In this document: positions 27,074-36,647 of the stretch, piece by piece
Layout of the letters: the number at the start of each line of letters is the position of its first letter
Numbering within the stretch: the stretch's first letter is position 1
DNA from: Alcaligenaceae bacterium
GTDB lineage: Bacteria > Pseudomonadota > Gammaproteobacteria > Burkholderiales > Burkholderiaceae_B
Direction of reading: 5' to 3'
Assembly: GCA_013416405.1 (NCBI GenBank)
Contig: JACCET010000002.1
Location: 1-64,000 of the forward strand
Length of the DNA stretch: 64,000 bases
Made by a program: the position numbers and the translations under genes
The notes under the pieces: model-generated
What the model was told of the DNA's origin: nothing
Seen by the model: only the letters and a program-made list of their open reading frames with translations
Database searches by the model: none

Positions 27074-27937
27074 ATGATTCCGAATGTCGATAACGACAGT
27101 ATTGTTTACCTTAACGGCGACTACGTCCGCCTGGGTGACGCCAAAATTTCCGTACTGGATCGCGGCTTTATTTTTGGTGATGGTATTTACGATGTCGTGC
27201 CGGCCTATAACGGCAAGCCGTTTCGCATGGACGGCCATCTGGCCCGCCTGGAACGCAGCCTGGCTTCTATCGGAATCAAGGTTGACCTTACACGCGCCGA
27301 CTGGGAAGCGCTGGTGCTCGATCTGCTGAAGCGCTCGGGCCTGGGCGACTGCATGGTTTATATACAGGTTACGCGCGGCGTGGCCAAGCGCGACCATGCT
27401 TTCCCCGAGAACACGCCGGCCACCATTTTCTGCATGGTTGCGCCTTTTGCGCGGCCTGGCGTCCAAGCGCGCGAGCAAGGCTTGTCGACCATCAGCATTC
27501 CTGATGTGCGCTGGCTGCGTTGCGAAATTAAATCGGTGTCGCTGCTGGGCAATGTGCTGGCCAAGCAGCAAGCCGTGGAGGCCGGTGTCGATGAGGTTTT
27601 GCAGTTCCGCGACGGTTATTTGTCGGAAGGCTCGTCCTGCAATATCTGGATGGTGAAAGATGGCGTCGTGTTGGCGCCCCCGCGCGACAACCTGATACTT
27701 GAAGGCATACGTTATGGCTTGCTGGAAGAACTGGCCGCCGCCGGCAACATTCCCTTCACAATACGCCCCATCTCGCAGCAGGAAGTCGATGAAGCTGACG
27801 AACTGATGTTGTCTTCGGCCACTAAAGAGCTGTTGCCCATTACCACTTACAACGGCAATCCGGTGGGCACGGGCAAACCCGGCGCGGTATACGCCAGCCT
27901 GCGCGCCGCTTACGATGCGGCCATAGCAGCTTTGTAG
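27074..27937 (+). CDS. dat: PLP class IV aminotransferase (D-amino-acid transaminase-like)
   Basis: 287 residues, fold-type IV. The N-terminal LDRGFIFGDGIYD motif is conserved, the PLP lysine is likely in EIKSVSLLGNV, and the cofactor-phosphate region includes SEGSSCNIWMV. D-alanine transaminase and branched-chain aminotransferase share this fold. The placement between dacA and ybeD-lipB favours D-alanine transaminase, possibly recycling D-Ala released by the carboxypeptidase. This functional link is an inference. Confidence 0.8.
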   Translation: MIPNVDNDSIVYLNGDYVRLGDAKISVLDRGFIFGDGIYDVVPAYNGKPFRMDGHLARLERSLASIGIKVDLTRADWEALVLDLLKRSGLGDCMVYIQVTRGVAKRDHAFPENTPATIFCMVAPFARPGVQAREQGLSTISIPDVRWLRCEIKSVSLLGNVLAKQQAVEAGVDEVLQFRDGYLSEGSSCNIWMVKDGVVLAPPRDNLILEGIRYGLLEELAAAGNIPFTIRPISQQEVDEADELMLSSATKELLPITTYNGNPVGTGKPGAVYASLRAAYDAAIAAL

Positions 27938-27947
27938 AGTCGCAACC

Positions 27948-28223
27948 ATGCAAGAAATTCCGCCAGAAGAGTCCCTGATCGAATACCCCAGCGACTTTCC
28001 CATTAAGGTCATGGGCAAGGCGCATCCCGATCTGGCTCAAACGCTTACCGAAGTCGTGCTTCAGTTCGACCCCGACTTTGATCCGGCCACCGTCGAGATG
28101 CGGCCCAGCCACAGTGGCAATTATCTGGGCCTTACCTTTACCGTGCGCGCCACCTCGCGTCAGCAGCTTGATGACCTGTACCGCGCTTTGCACGGCCATC
28201 ACATGGTTTCCATAGTGATGTAA
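27948..28223 (+). CDS. ybeD: YbeD/DUF493 family protein
   Basis: 91 residues, a small ferredoxin-like fold of the ACT-like YbeD family. The [11 protein letters not shown] start and the [10 protein letters not shown] region fit. It is conserved next to lipB in many proteobacteria but its biochemical role is not settled. Its stop overlaps the lipB ATG by one base (TAATG), indicating translational coupling. Confidence 0.9.
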   Translation: MQEIPPEESLIEYPSDFPIKVMGKAHPDLAQTLTEVVLQFDPDFDPATVEMRPSHSGNYLGLTFTVRATSRQQLDDLYRALHGHHMVSIVM

Positions 28224-28897
28224 TGATTCATAGCAAATGGCTGCCCGGGCCTGCCGAGTATCTGCCGGTATGGCAGGCCATGCGCGACTTCACCGAGGCG
28301 CGCTCGGCCGATACGCCCGACGAAATCTGGCTGGCCGAACATCAACCCGTCTATACCCTGGGCCAGGCCGGCAAACCCGAGCATGTTCTGAACAGCGGCA
28401 ATGTGCCGCTGGTGCAGTGTGATCGTGGCGGCCAGGTCACCTACCATGGGCCGGGGCAGGTCATGGCCTATTGCCTGGTCGATCTGCGTCGCATGAACCT
28501 GTTCGTGAAAGAATATGTCGCTCTGCTGGAAGACGTGATCATTCAGGTGTTGGGCGAACTGGGCCTGGCGGGCGCCTGCCGCAAAGCCGGCGCACCCGGC
28601 GTTTATGTGCCGGTTTCCAACCTGCTGCCGCAACATCGCCTGGCCACGCAGCCCGGCAGCGACGGCCTGGCCAAGATTGCCGCGCTGGGTATCAAAATAC
28701 GCAAGGGTTGCGCCTATCATGGCCTGGCGCTGAATGTGGATATGGATCTTGCGCCCTACCTGGGCATCAATCCCTGCGGCTACGAGGGCTTGCAGACCGT
28801 GGATTTGCGGTCTTGCGGCATACAGGCTACCGTTGTGCAAACAGGCGAGCTGCTGTCCGAACGCCTGATCCAAGCTCTGGAAGGAGACCCGGTTTGA
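28223..28897 (+). CDS. lipB: Octanoyl-[acyl-carrier-protein]:protein N-octanoyltransferase
   Basis: 224 residues. The signature [12 protein letters not shown] is intact. The catalytic lysine and cysteine appear in [15 protein letters not shown] and [10 protein letters not shown]. It transfers octanoyl from ACP to lipoyl domains of pyruvate and oxoglutarate dehydrogenases and glycine-cleavage H protein, preparing them for LipA. It overlaps ybeD upstream by one base and the crotonase start downstream by four. Confidence 0.94.
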   Translation: MIHSKWLPGPAEYLPVWQAMRDFTEARSADTPDEIWLAEHQPVYTLGQAGKPEHVLNSGNVPLVQCDRGGQVTYHGPGQVMAYCLVDLRRMNLFVKEYVALLEDVIIQVLGELGLAGACRKAGAPGVYVPVSNLLPQHRLATQPGSDGLAKIAALGIKIRKGCAYHGLALNVDMDLAPYLGINPCGYEGLQTVDLRSCGIQATVVQTGELLSERLIQALEGDPV

Positions 28898-29679
28898 CTG
28901 CAGAAAATCATGTACTACTGACCCATGCCCAGGATGGCGTGGTCACCCTGACCCTGAATCGTCCTGACCAATTCAATGCCTTGTCGGAAGAGCTGCTGGC
29001 CGCTCTGCAAGATAGCCTGGCCGCGGTCGCCGCCGACGACAGCGTGCGCTGTGTAGTGCTGGCAGCCAATGGCCGGGCGTTTTGCGCCGGGCACGACCTG
29101 AAGCAAATGCGCTCCAGGCCCGAGCAGCGCTATTACGAGCAATTATTTGCGCAGTGCGGACGGGTCATGCAGAGCATCGTCAATTTGCCCGTGCCGGTGA
29201 TTGCCAAGGTGCATGGCACGGCCACGGCGGCGGGCTGCCAACTGGTGGCCAGCTGCGACCTGGCTGTGTCGTCCGATAACGCCAAGTTCGCGGTGTCGGG
29301 CATCAATGTGGGCCTGTTCTGCTCGACCCCGGCCGTGGCCCTTACACGCAATGTGCAGGCCAAGAAGGCCTTTGAAATGTTGATCACCGGGCAGTTCATC
29401 AGCGCAGCCGATGCCGTGGCCCATGGCCTGATCAACGACGCCGTGGCGCCCGATCAGCTGGATGTGCGGGTGGCCGCCCTGGTGCAGTCCATTTGTGACA
29501 AAAGCCCGGTGGCGGTGCGCACAGGCAAAAGCATGTTCCAGCGCCAGCGCGGCATGGCACTGGGCGATGCCTACGACTTTGCCGGCCAGGTCATGGCCCG
29601 CAACATGATGGCCGAAGATGTGGCCGAAGGTATAGATGCTTTCATGCAGAAGCGCCAGCCGGTCTGGAAGGGCCGCTAA
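28894..29679 (+). CDS. Enoyl-CoA hydratase/isomerase (crotonase) family protein
   Basis: 261 residues from a TTG at 28894, supported by AAGGAG seven bases upstream and a four-base overlap with lipB. The oxyanion-hole segment [10 protein letters not shown] and [18 protein letters not shown] are clear. The later region ([17 protein letters not shown]) lacks the usual second catalytic glutamate of hydratases, which resembles the ECHDC3 branch. The reaction therefore cannot be assigned with confidence. It is not part of the classical lip operon but is coupled here. Confidence 0.85.
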   Translation: MTAENHVLLTHAQDGVVTLTLNRPDQFNALSEELLAALQDSLAAVAADDSVRCVVLAANGRAFCAGHDLKQMRSRPEQRYYEQLFAQCGRVMQSIVNLPVPVIAKVHGTATAAGCQLVASCDLAVSSDNAKFAVSGINVGLFCSTPAVALTRNVQAKKAFEMLITGQFISAADAVAHGLINDAVAPDQLDVRVAALVQSICDKSPVAVRTGKSMFQRQRGMALGDAYDFAGQVMARNMMAEDVAEGIDAFMQKRQPVWKGR

Positions 29680-29757
29680 ATCGATCGTGCACTTTGTCGA
29701 CTTCGCTTGCCTTACGTAAGTAATGTCTGCGCTTTGCCTTCGCGTTCACGATCGATT
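29679..29757. repeat. Long-spaced perfect inverted repeat upstream of lipA
   Basis: AATCGATCGTG at 29679-29689 and CACGATCGATT at 29747-29757 are perfect reverse complements separated by 57 bases. The spacer itself has shorter near repeats (CTTCGCTTGCC and GCTTTGCCTTCGC). It starts at the stop codon of the crotonase gene. It could form a stem-loop RNA end or be a regulatory or recombination site; the role is unknown. Confidence 0.5.
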
Positions 29758-29953
29758 GGAAATGGATGAAATCCTGAGGCGCCGACAGGGCGATTAGGTA
29801 AGGCAAGGGGTGGCGCGTTAAAATTGACCTCTTGTACCAGTTTTATGTTCGACTCGCGGCCTTATGCCACTTGTCGCTGTTCTTTCAATAATGGCGCGTG
29901 AAGCACGCTGCCATTTTTAGCGCATGAAAAAGGTTTTATGCGCAGGGAATCGT

Positions 29954-30949
29954 ATGACTACACCTGTTGATCAGTCTGCCGTCCAGAAACCTACCGTGCG
30001 TCCCGCCGCCTACGACCCAACGCAAAAGCAAAAGGCCGGCGACAAGACCTCGCGCATTCCCATCAAGGTGGTTCAGACCGAGCGTCTGAAAAAACCTGAA
30101 TGGATACGTGTGAAGGCCGCCGCGCCGGGCTCGCGGTTCTACGACATCAAGAAGATACTGCGCGAGCACAAGCTGCACACCGTGTGCGAAGAGGCCTCGT
30201 GCCCGAATATCGGCGAATGTTTCGGCAAAGGCACGGCCACCTTCATGATCATGGGCGACAAGTGCACGCGCCGCTGCCCCTTCTGTGATGTGGGCCATGG
30301 CCGCCCCGATCCACTAGATGTCAACGAACCGGTCAACCTGGCGCGCAGCATTGCCGCCATGCGACTGTCGTATGTGGTCATTACCTCGGTCGATCGCGAC
30401 GACTTGCGCGACGGCGGTGCAGGCCACTTCGTGGAATGTATACGCCAAGTGCGCGAACTGTCGCCCACCACCCGCATTGAAGTGCTGGTGCCCGACTTCC
30501 GTGGCCGGCTGGATCGCGCCCTGGGCATACTGAACGAAGGCCCGCCCGATGTCATGAATCACAATCTGGAAACCGTGCCACGCTTGTACAAGCAGGCGCG
30601 CCCAGGCTCTGATTACCAGCATTCGCTTAAGCTGCTGTCCGAATTCAAGGCCTTGCACCCCAATGTGCCCACCAAATCGGGCCTGATGCTGGGCCTGGGC
30701 GAAACCGACGAAGAAATTCTGGACGTCATGCGCGATCTGCGTGCGCACAATGTCGATATGCTGACCATAGGCCAGTATTTGCAGCCCTCGGAACACCACC
30801 TGCCCGTGCTGCGCTACGCTCATCCCGACATCTTCAAGATGCTGGAACGCGAAGCCTATGCCATGGGCTTTACCCACGCCGCCGTGGGCGCCATGGTGCG
30901 CTCGTCTTACCATGCCGACGAGCAGGCGCATAGCGCGGGGGTAGTTTAA
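29954..30949 (+). CDS. lipA: Lipoyl synthase
   Basis: 331 residues. The auxiliary [4Fe-4S] motif C-x4-C-x5-C ([12 protein letters not shown]) and the radical-SAM motif CTRRCPFC are both intact. The C-terminal RSSYHADEQ carries the conserved serine. It inserts two sulfur atoms at C6 and C8 of octanoyl groups placed by LipB. The ATG at 29954 has AGGG upstream; an upstream ATG at 29924 would add ten residues. About 270 bases separate it from the crotonase gene. Confidence 0.95.
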   Translation: MTTPVDQSAVQKPTVRPAAYDPTQKQKAGDKTSRIPIKVVQTERLKKPEWIRVKAAAPGSRFYDIKKILREHKLHTVCEEASCPNIGECFGKGTATFMIMGDKCTRRCPFCDVGHGRPDPLDVNEPVNLARSIAAMRLSYVVITSVDRDDLRDGGAGHFVECIRQVRELSPTTRIEVLVPDFRGRLDRALGILNEGPPDVMNHNLETVPRLYKQARPGSDYQHSLKLLSEFKALHPNVPTKSGLMLGLGETDEEILDVMRDLRAHNVDMLTIGQYLQPSEHHLPVLRYAHPDIFKMLEREAYAMGFTHAAVGAMVRSSYHADEQAHSAGVV

Positions 30950-30992
30950 AAGCTTGCGCCGGGGGCGCTCAACGAAAGCTGATGCGGGTTGC

Positions 30993-31913
30993 TTAAACTG
31001 GCGCCTGCATCACTATCTCGTTCATGCGCCTTATTGTCACGTTCAGGAATTGCTCGATCACATCGGGCAGTATGCGCCCGCGCATAACCTGCACCTGCAT
31101 CGTGCGCGCGTGCATTTCAGGATTTTTCAGCGGAATTGCCACCAGGCGATTGACCTTGAGTTGCTGGAAAATCGAACTGTAGCTGGCAAATAGAATGGCC
31201 TGGCTGTCGCGCACATAGGCATGCAAGGCGGCAGCGTAGTTGCTGTAGATCTTCGGTTCCACCCATGTTCCCACCATATTCGAGGCAAGTTGATACAGCT
31301 TGAAGGTGGACGTGTTTTCGTCGGTCAGGGCAATGGGGTAGCTGATCAGGTCGCGAATATCCAGCCGCCTGTGGCGCGCCAATGGATGATCTTGCGACAT
31401 AACCGCCAGGGCGGGCGAGGCGCGAGCATACAGCACTTTTACCGAGCCGGTAGACGGCGGGGGCGTAATGCTGAACGTCAGGGCGACATCGGCTTCACCG
31501 GTTTCCACTCTTTGCGTGGCTTGCCTGGCGCTGTCTACCCAGATGCGATAGCGGATATCGGGGTGTGTGCGCTCAAAGTGCGCCAGCGTGCTGGGCAGGA
31601 AGTCGTTGGCCAGGCCTTGTGTGCAGGCTATGCGCAACACGCTGTGCCCGGCCCCACGCAGCGCAGCAATGGATGACCGAACGGCCTGGTCTTCAAGCGT
31701 GCTGCGGCGCACGTGGCGCAGCAGCAGTTCACCCGCTTCAGTTAGAACCATGCCACGCGCGCTGCGTTGAAACAATGCGCTGCCCAGGTCTTGTTCCAGG
31801 GCGGACACCTGGCGGCTTATCGCAGAAACTGCAACGTGTAAAGACTCGGATGCGGCGCTTAAGCTGCCTTTTTGGGCAACTTCATAAAAGTATCTGACGG
31901 CTAAGCTTTCCAT
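30993..31913 (-). CDS. LysR-family transcriptional regulator
   Basis: 306 residues. The N-terminal winged helix-turn-helix (residues 1-60: VRYFYEVAQKGSLSAASESL then VSAISRQVSALEQDLG) and a periplasmic-binding-like effector domain follow LysR architecture. It is divergent from the first peptide ABC operon, the classical layout for control of that operon, probably by an imported peptide or product. The effector cannot be named. Confidence 0.9.
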   Translation of the reverse strand: MESLAVRYFYEVAQKGSLSAASESLHVAVSAISRQVSALEQDLGSALFQRSARGMVLTEAGELLLRHVRRSTLEDQAVRSSIAALRGAGHSVLRIACTQGLANDFLPSTLAHFERTHPDIRYRIWVDSARQATQRVETGEADVALTFSITPPPSTGSVKVLYARASPALAVMSQDHPLARHRRLDIRDLISYPIALTDENTSTFKLYQLASNMVGTWVEPKIYSNYAAALHAYVRDSQAILFASYSSIFQQLKVNRLVAIPLKNPEMHARTMQVQVMRGRILPDVIEQFLNVTIRRMNEIVMQAPV

Positions 31914-32089
31914 TTCAATTGTTTGTTTTTAAAGAGAATATTGAGTCTGTCATAAAACGGTAAGATCGGGTAAACCCTAGCATAGCGTTCTCTTTTTGAT
32001 AAGGAGTTCGCGATTTATTGAAATTGTATAGAAAGATGGCCGGGCATAGAATGCTTTTTTTCCCAGAGACAAACCTAAGGAATTCACAA
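31914..32089. promoter_or_regulatory. Divergent control region between LysR gene and peptide ABC operon
   Basis: The intergenic region contains an inverted pair AAAGAGAA (31931-31938) and TTCTCTTT (31988-31995) and a smaller GGGTAAACCC dyad with the T-N-A pattern common in LysR sites. Promoters for both directions must lie here. Which element binds the regulator is inferred, not shown. Confidence 0.35.
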
Positions 32090-33706
32090 ATGTCGACGGT
32101 ATATCCCACGATTAAAAAAATCGCTGTCGTAGTGGCTTGTGCCTTTGCGGGCATCGCCCAGGCGCAGACTTTGAAAATTGGTCTGGCTTCCGAGCCTACC
32201 GCGGTTGATCCGCATTATCACCAGACAACGCCCAACGAGGCGCTGGTCTCGCATATTTTCCAGCCGCTGTTGGCCATGAGCCCCGACATGAAGCTGGTGC
32301 CTGCCCTGGCCAAGTCGTGGGAAGCCACCGAAGAGAACGTCTGGATGTTCAAGCTGGATGAAAACGCCCGCTTTTCCAACGGCGAGCCGTTTACGGCACA
32401 AGACGTGATTTTCAGTTTTTGCCGCATTCTGAATAACGAAACCGGCATAGGCAGCGGCGCTGTCAATACGGTGCGCCGCATTGCCGCCATCGAAGCGCCG
32501 GACGATCGCACCGTACTACTCAAGACATCGGTGCCGCAGCCCGTGTTGCCCAATGAGCTGGCGCGTATCCCCATGATCTGGAGCGGCATCGTTAAGCACG
32601 ACACGCTGACCTTTACGCCCAAAGAGGGCTGCGGCGTAACGTCGCCCTGGCCGGTGGTGAATGATTTCAACAACGGCGAAGCCGTGGTTGGTACTGGGCC
32701 CTACACGCTCAAATCCTACGTCAAGGGCAGCGGCATTGTGCTGGAGCGCAACGACAAGTATTGGGGCGCTGCACCGGCCTGGAGCGAAGTGCACATGAGA
32801 GCCGTGCCCAGCGCCGGTCCGCGCCTGACCGGTTTGCTGGCGGGTGACTTTGACCTGATTGAAAACCCCGCCGCACGCGACCTGAAGCGCATCAAGGAAA
32901 GCGGCTTCGAATACACCGTCAAACCGTCGGTGCGAGTCATGTTCTTCCAGCTGGATGCCGGTCGTGAGCAAAGCCCCATGGTCAAGTCGCCCAAGGGTGA
33001 TAACCCGCTGCAGAACGCCAAGGTGCGTCAGGCCATGTCGCTGGCTATAGATCGCAAGACCATCGTAGAGCGCATCATGGACGGTGTGGCCGAGCCCGCC
33101 AACCAGTACATTCCCCAGGGCATGTTCGGTGCCATCGAAGGCGCGCCCGCACTGGAGTACAACCCTACGAAAGCCAAGGAATTGCTGGCCGAAGCCGGCT
33201 ACCCCGATGGTTTCGAGCTGACGCTGTCGGCCACCAATGACCGCTACATCAACGATGCGCAGCTGACACAGGCCGTGGCCCAATATCTGAGCCGCATAGG
33301 CATCAAGACCACTGTCGACACCATGACGCGCTCGGTGTACTTCCCCAAGCGCGCCAAACGTGAAATGAGTGCTTCTTTGGGCGGCTGGGGTTCGGAAACT
33401 GGCGAAGCCGGAAACTTCCTGCAGTACTGGACCACCACGTACAACAAAGAACTGGGCGTTGGCAGCAGCAACTATGGCCGCTATTCCAACCCAGAGCTGG
33501 ACAAGGTTTACCTGCAAGCCATGCGCACACTGGACGACAGCAAACGCAGTGAACTGCTGCAGCAAGCCGTGAAGATGGCTTTGGCCGACATGCCCAACAT
33601 CCCGCTGCATTTTGAAAGTGGTGTGTGGGCTTATCGCAAAGGCATTGCTTACGAAGGCCGCGCTGATCAGCGTACTTTGGCCACCGGCGCAACGGTCGCC
33701 AAGTAA
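32090..33706 (+). CDS. Peptide ABC transporter substrate-binding protein (operon 1)
   Basis: 538 residues, SBP_bac_5 family (DppA/OppA-like). The Sec signal peptide KKIAVVVACAFAGIAQA is visible, and the mature protein starts near QTLKIGLASEPTAVDPHYHQ. AAGGA eight bases before the ATG at 32090 is preferred over the upstream frame start. It is the high-affinity periplasmic receptor that feeds the permeases encoded next. It shares organisation and sequence style with the second cluster's receptor downstream in the window. Confidence 0.92.
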   Translation: MSTVYPTIKKIAVVVACAFAGIAQAQTLKIGLASEPTAVDPHYHQTTPNEALVSHIFQPLLAMSPDMKLVPALAKSWEATEENVWMFKLDENARFSNGEPFTAQDVIFSFCRILNNETGIGSGAVNTVRRIAAIEAPDDRTVLLKTSVPQPVLPNELARIPMIWSGIVKHDTLTFTPKEGCGVTSPWPVVNDFNNGEAVVGTGPYTLKSYVKGSGIVLERNDKYWGAAPAWSEVHMRAVPSAGPRLTGLLAGDFDLIENPAARDLKRIKESGFEYTVKPSVRVMFFQLDAGREQSPMVKSPKGDNPLQNAKVRQAMSLAIDRKTIVERIMDGVAEPANQYIPQGMFGAIEGAPALEYNPTKAKELLAEAGYPDGFELTLSATNDRYINDAQLTQAVAQYLSRIGIKTTVDTMTRSVYFPKRAKREMSASLGGWGSETGEAGNFLQYWTTTYNKELGVGSSNYGRYSNPELDKVYLQAMRTLDDSKRSELLQQAVKMALADMPNIPLHFESGVWAYRKGIAYEGRADQRTLATGATVAK

Positions 33707-33737
33707 GGCGCTGCAAGGCTGACTAAGGAGTAAGGTT

Positions 33738-34715
33738 TTGGCTTTATTTATCGTACGCAGGTTGCTGCAAAGCCTGTTGGTTTTGCTGGCTGTATCGGTG
33801 GTGGTTTTTTGCGCCGTCTATGCAGTCGGAGACCCTATCGAACTTCTTGTCAGCCCGGATGTGGCTCAAGCTGAACGCGATGCCTTGATCGCGCGGCTGG
33901 GCCTGGATTTGCCGCTATGGAAGCAATACGGCGTGTTCCTGTGGCGCGCGCTGCATGGCGATCTGGGCAATTCATTCGTGCATGGCATACCGGCGGTGCA
34001 GCTGATACTGCAGCGCTTTCCAGCCACCCTGGAACTGGTTTTCGTGGCCATCACACTGACCTGTGTGCTGGGTATCTCGCTGGGCCTGGTGGCTGGCCTG
34101 TACCGTGATCGCTGGCTGGGCCGTGGCATCATGGCCGGCTCGATCTTCGGCTTTTCCGTGCCCAACTTCTGGCAGGGCATGGTCTTTATATTATTGTTTG
34201 CGGTGTGGCTGGGCTGGTTGCCGGCCTCGGGCCGTGGACCGACCATAGACGTGCTGGGCGTGCCGCTTAGCGTCTTCAGTGCCGAAGGCTGGAGCCATAT
34301 CGCCATGCCCGCCGTGAACCTGGCCATTGCCAATATTGCACTGGTGCTGCGCATGACAGCTTCGGGCGTGAGCGAGGCGCAAAGCCAGGACTACGTGCGG
34401 TTCGCGCGCGCCAAGGGCATCAGGCCTGGTCGCATCGTGCGCCGCCATATCCTGCGCAACATTCTGATTCCCGTCGTAACGGTAATAGGCATGGAGTTTG
34501 GCACCTTGATCGCCTACTCCACCATTACGGAAACGGTGTTCTCCTGGCCCGGCATGGGCAAACTGCTTATCGACAGCGTGTACCAGTTGGATCGCCCGGT
34601 GATCGTGGCTTACGTGATGCTGGTGACCTTGCTGTTTGTCATCATCAATCTGGTGGTGGACTTGCTGTACGCCGTACTTGATCCACGTGTTCAACTGCTG
34701 GAGCCTACTGCCTGA
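33738..34715 (+). CDS. Peptide ABC transporter permease DppB-type (operon 1)
   Basis: 325 residues with six transmembrane helices. The EAA loop appears as FARAKGIRPGRIVRRHILRN, which contacts the ATPases. The start is TTG at 33738, preceded by AAGGAG, because no ATG fits. It forms the translocation pore with the DppC-type protein encoded immediately after. Confidence 0.92.
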   Translation: MALFIVRRLLQSLLVLLAVSVVVFCAVYAVGDPIELLVSPDVAQAERDALIARLGLDLPLWKQYGVFLWRALHGDLGNSFVHGIPAVQLILQRFPATLELVFVAITLTCVLGISLGLVAGLYRDRWLGRGIMAGSIFGFSVPNFWQGMVFILLFAVWLGWLPASGRGPTIDVLGVPLSVFSAEGWSHIAMPAVNLAIANIALVLRMTASGVSEAQSQDYVRFARAKGIRPGRIVRRHILRNILIPVVTVIGMEFGTLIAYSTITETVFSWPGMGKLLIDSVYQLDRPVIVAYVMLVTLLFVIINLVVDLLYAVLDPRVQLLEPTA

Positions 34716-34716
34716 T

Positions 34717-35664
34717 ATGTCTAGCATCATGACTAAAACTTCCAAGTCGCAGGCGCCCGACGCGGCCCCGGTGGCGCGTGTAGCGCCCTTGCTGCAAACG
34801 CCCGGGCGGGAGCGCATGTTGCGCAAGCTGCGCGGCAAGCCTTCCACCAAGCGTTCTTTGCTGGCTTTGGGTCTGCTGATTGTGCTGGTGCTGCTGGCAC
34901 CGCTGCTCGCGCCGCAAAACCCTTACGATCTGCTGGCGCTGGACATCATGGACGGGCGCTTGCCGCCAGGCGCCACCAATTTCGATGGCTCCATGACGTA
35001 CTGGCTGGGCACCGACTCGCAAGGCCGCGATATGCTGAGCGCCATTTTGTATGGCCTGCGTATCAGCCTGTTTGTGGGCCTGGGCGCGGTGCTGATCTCG
35101 GTTGTCATCGGCGTAACGCTGGGCCTGCTGGCGGCCTATCGCGGCGGCTGGCTGGATACCGTGATCATGCGCGCCGTGGACTTCATTCTGGGATTTCCCA
35201 CCATGCTGGTGGCGCTGGTATTGCTGGCGGTGCTGGGCCGGGGCATAGACAAGGTGATCATTGCGCTGGTGGTGGTGCAGTGGGCGCACTATGCCCGCAT
35301 CATGCGTGGCCGCGCCTTGCAGGAGCGGCGCAAGGAATACATAGAGGCTGCGCAGAACCTGGGCTTTCCTGCCTGGCGGGTGATGCTGGTGCACCTCATG
35401 CCCAACTGTATAGCCCCGGTAATGGTGTTTGCCACCATACAGATAGCAACCGCCATCACGCTCGAGGCCACGCTCTCGTTCCTGGGCGTGGGTGTGCCGG
35501 TTACGCAGCCATCGCTGGGTTTGCTGATTGCCAGTGGCTTTGAATACCTGTTGTCGGGGGATTACTGGATCAGTATCTTCCCCGGTGTTGCGCTGTTGCT
35601 GCTGATTCTTTCCATCAATATCGCGGGCGATCGCCTGCGTGAAAGCCTGGATCCTCGACGCTAA
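34717..35664 (+). CDS. Peptide ABC transporter permease DppC-type (operon 1)
   Basis: 315 residues. After a charged N-terminal extension of about 50 residues come the OppC-N segment and five to six membrane helices. The EAA loop is IEAAQNLGFPAWRVMLVHLM. The start overlaps nothing but lies two bases after the previous stop; a second in-frame ATG is at 34729. The stop overlaps the ATPase start by one base. Confidence 0.92.
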   Translation: MSSIMTKTSKSQAPDAAPVARVAPLLQTPGRERMLRKLRGKPSTKRSLLALGLLIVLVLLAPLLAPQNPYDLLALDIMDGRLPPGATNFDGSMTYWLGTDSQGRDMLSAILYGLRISLFVGLGAVLISVVIGVTLGLLAAYRGGWLDTVIMRAVDFILGFPTMLVALVLLAVLGRGIDKVIIALVVVQWAHYARIMRGRALQERRKEYIEAAQNLGFPAWRVMLVHLMPNCIAPVMVFATIQIATAITLEATLSFLGVGVPVTQPSLGLLIASGFEYLLSGDYWISIFPGVALLLLILSINIAGDRLRESLDPRR

Positions 35665-36647
35665 TGACTACCTCTCCTGTTTTATTGGATGTGCAGGGCC
35701 TGCAGACGGCCTTCCATACCGAAGCCGGCGCCTGGCTTGCCGTCGATGGTGTGGATCTGACCATCAAGCGCGGCGAAATCCTGGGTCTGGTTGGCGAGTC
35801 AGGCTCGGGCAAGTCGGTGACGGGTTTTTCGCTATTGGGTCTGATCGATGCTCCGGGCGAAGTGGTGGCTGGCTCCGTACGCTTCAAGGGTGAAGAGTTG
35901 CGTGGCTTGTCGGAAGAGCAGATGCGTACCTTGCGCGGCGACCGCATTGCAATGATTTTTCAGGATCCCTTGATGACCCTGAACCCGGTGCTCAAGGTGG
36001 GTGAGCAGATGGCCGAAGCCATCTCCACCCATTACCCACGCGTGTCCCGCGAGGAAATCCGCGCACGCTGCATCGAGGCCTTGGGCCAGGTGGGCATACC
36101 TTCGCCGCAAACCCGTTTGGACAACTATCCGCACGAGTTTTCAGGCGGCATGCGTCAGCGCGTGGCCATTGCCATCGCCATGCTGAACAAGCCCGAACTG
36201 ATTATTGCCGACGAGCCGACCACGGCACTGGATGTGACCATACAGGGGCAGATTTTGTTTGAAATGCAGAAACTGTGCCGCGAGCAGAACACGGCCATGA
36301 TCTGGATCACTCATGACTTGGGCGTGGTGGCCGAGCTGGCAGATCAGGTGGCTGTGATGTATGCCGGACGCATTGTGGAGTACGGCAGTGTGGAGCAGGT
36401 ACTTGGCAGTCCCCTGCATCCCTATACCCAAGGCTTGCTGGAATCCATGCCGGGCGTTACCACCCCCGGCGAGCGCCTGGCGCAGATAGAAGGCATGGCG
36501 CCCACATTGACCACCCGCGAGGCTGGGTGCCCATTCCGCCCGCGCTGCACGCGCAGCGATGTCTTGTGCGGACAGCGGGCACCTGAAGTCACCATACGTG
36601 GCGAGCGCCATTTTCGTTGCCATTTCCCGCTGGAGGCCCAGGCATGA
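35664..36647 (+). CDS. Peptide ABC transporter ATPase DppD-type (operon 1)
   Basis: 327 residues. Walker A GESGSGKS, signature FSGGMRQR and Walker [13 protein letters not shown] are all present. The oligopeptide-specific C-terminal extension carries the Cys motif CPFRPRCTRSDVLC that binds an iron-sulfur cluster in some relatives. It powers import jointly with the DppF-type subunit, whose ATG overlaps its stop (ATGA). Confidence 0.93.
   Translation: MTTSPVLLDVQGLQTAFHTEAGAWLAVDGVDLTIKRGEILGLVGESGSGKSVTGFSLLGLIDAPGEVVAGSVRFKGEELRGLSEEQMRTLRGDRIAMIFQDPLMTLNPVLKVGEQMAEAISTHYPRVSREEIRARCIEALGQVGIPSPQTRLDNYPHEFSGGMRQRVAIAIAMLNKPELIIADEPTTALDVTIQGQILFEMQKLCREQNTAMIWITHDLGVVAELADQVAVMYAGRIVEYGSVEQVLGSPLHPYTQGLLESMPGVTTPGERLAQIEGMAPTLTTREAGCPFRPRCTRSDVLCGQRAPEVTIRGERHFRCHFPLEAQA

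Noticed and set aside
32516-33610. Long minus-strand frame inside the first substrate-binding protein gene
   Set aside because: Shadow of the plus-strand gene, with no start signal or recognisable domain.
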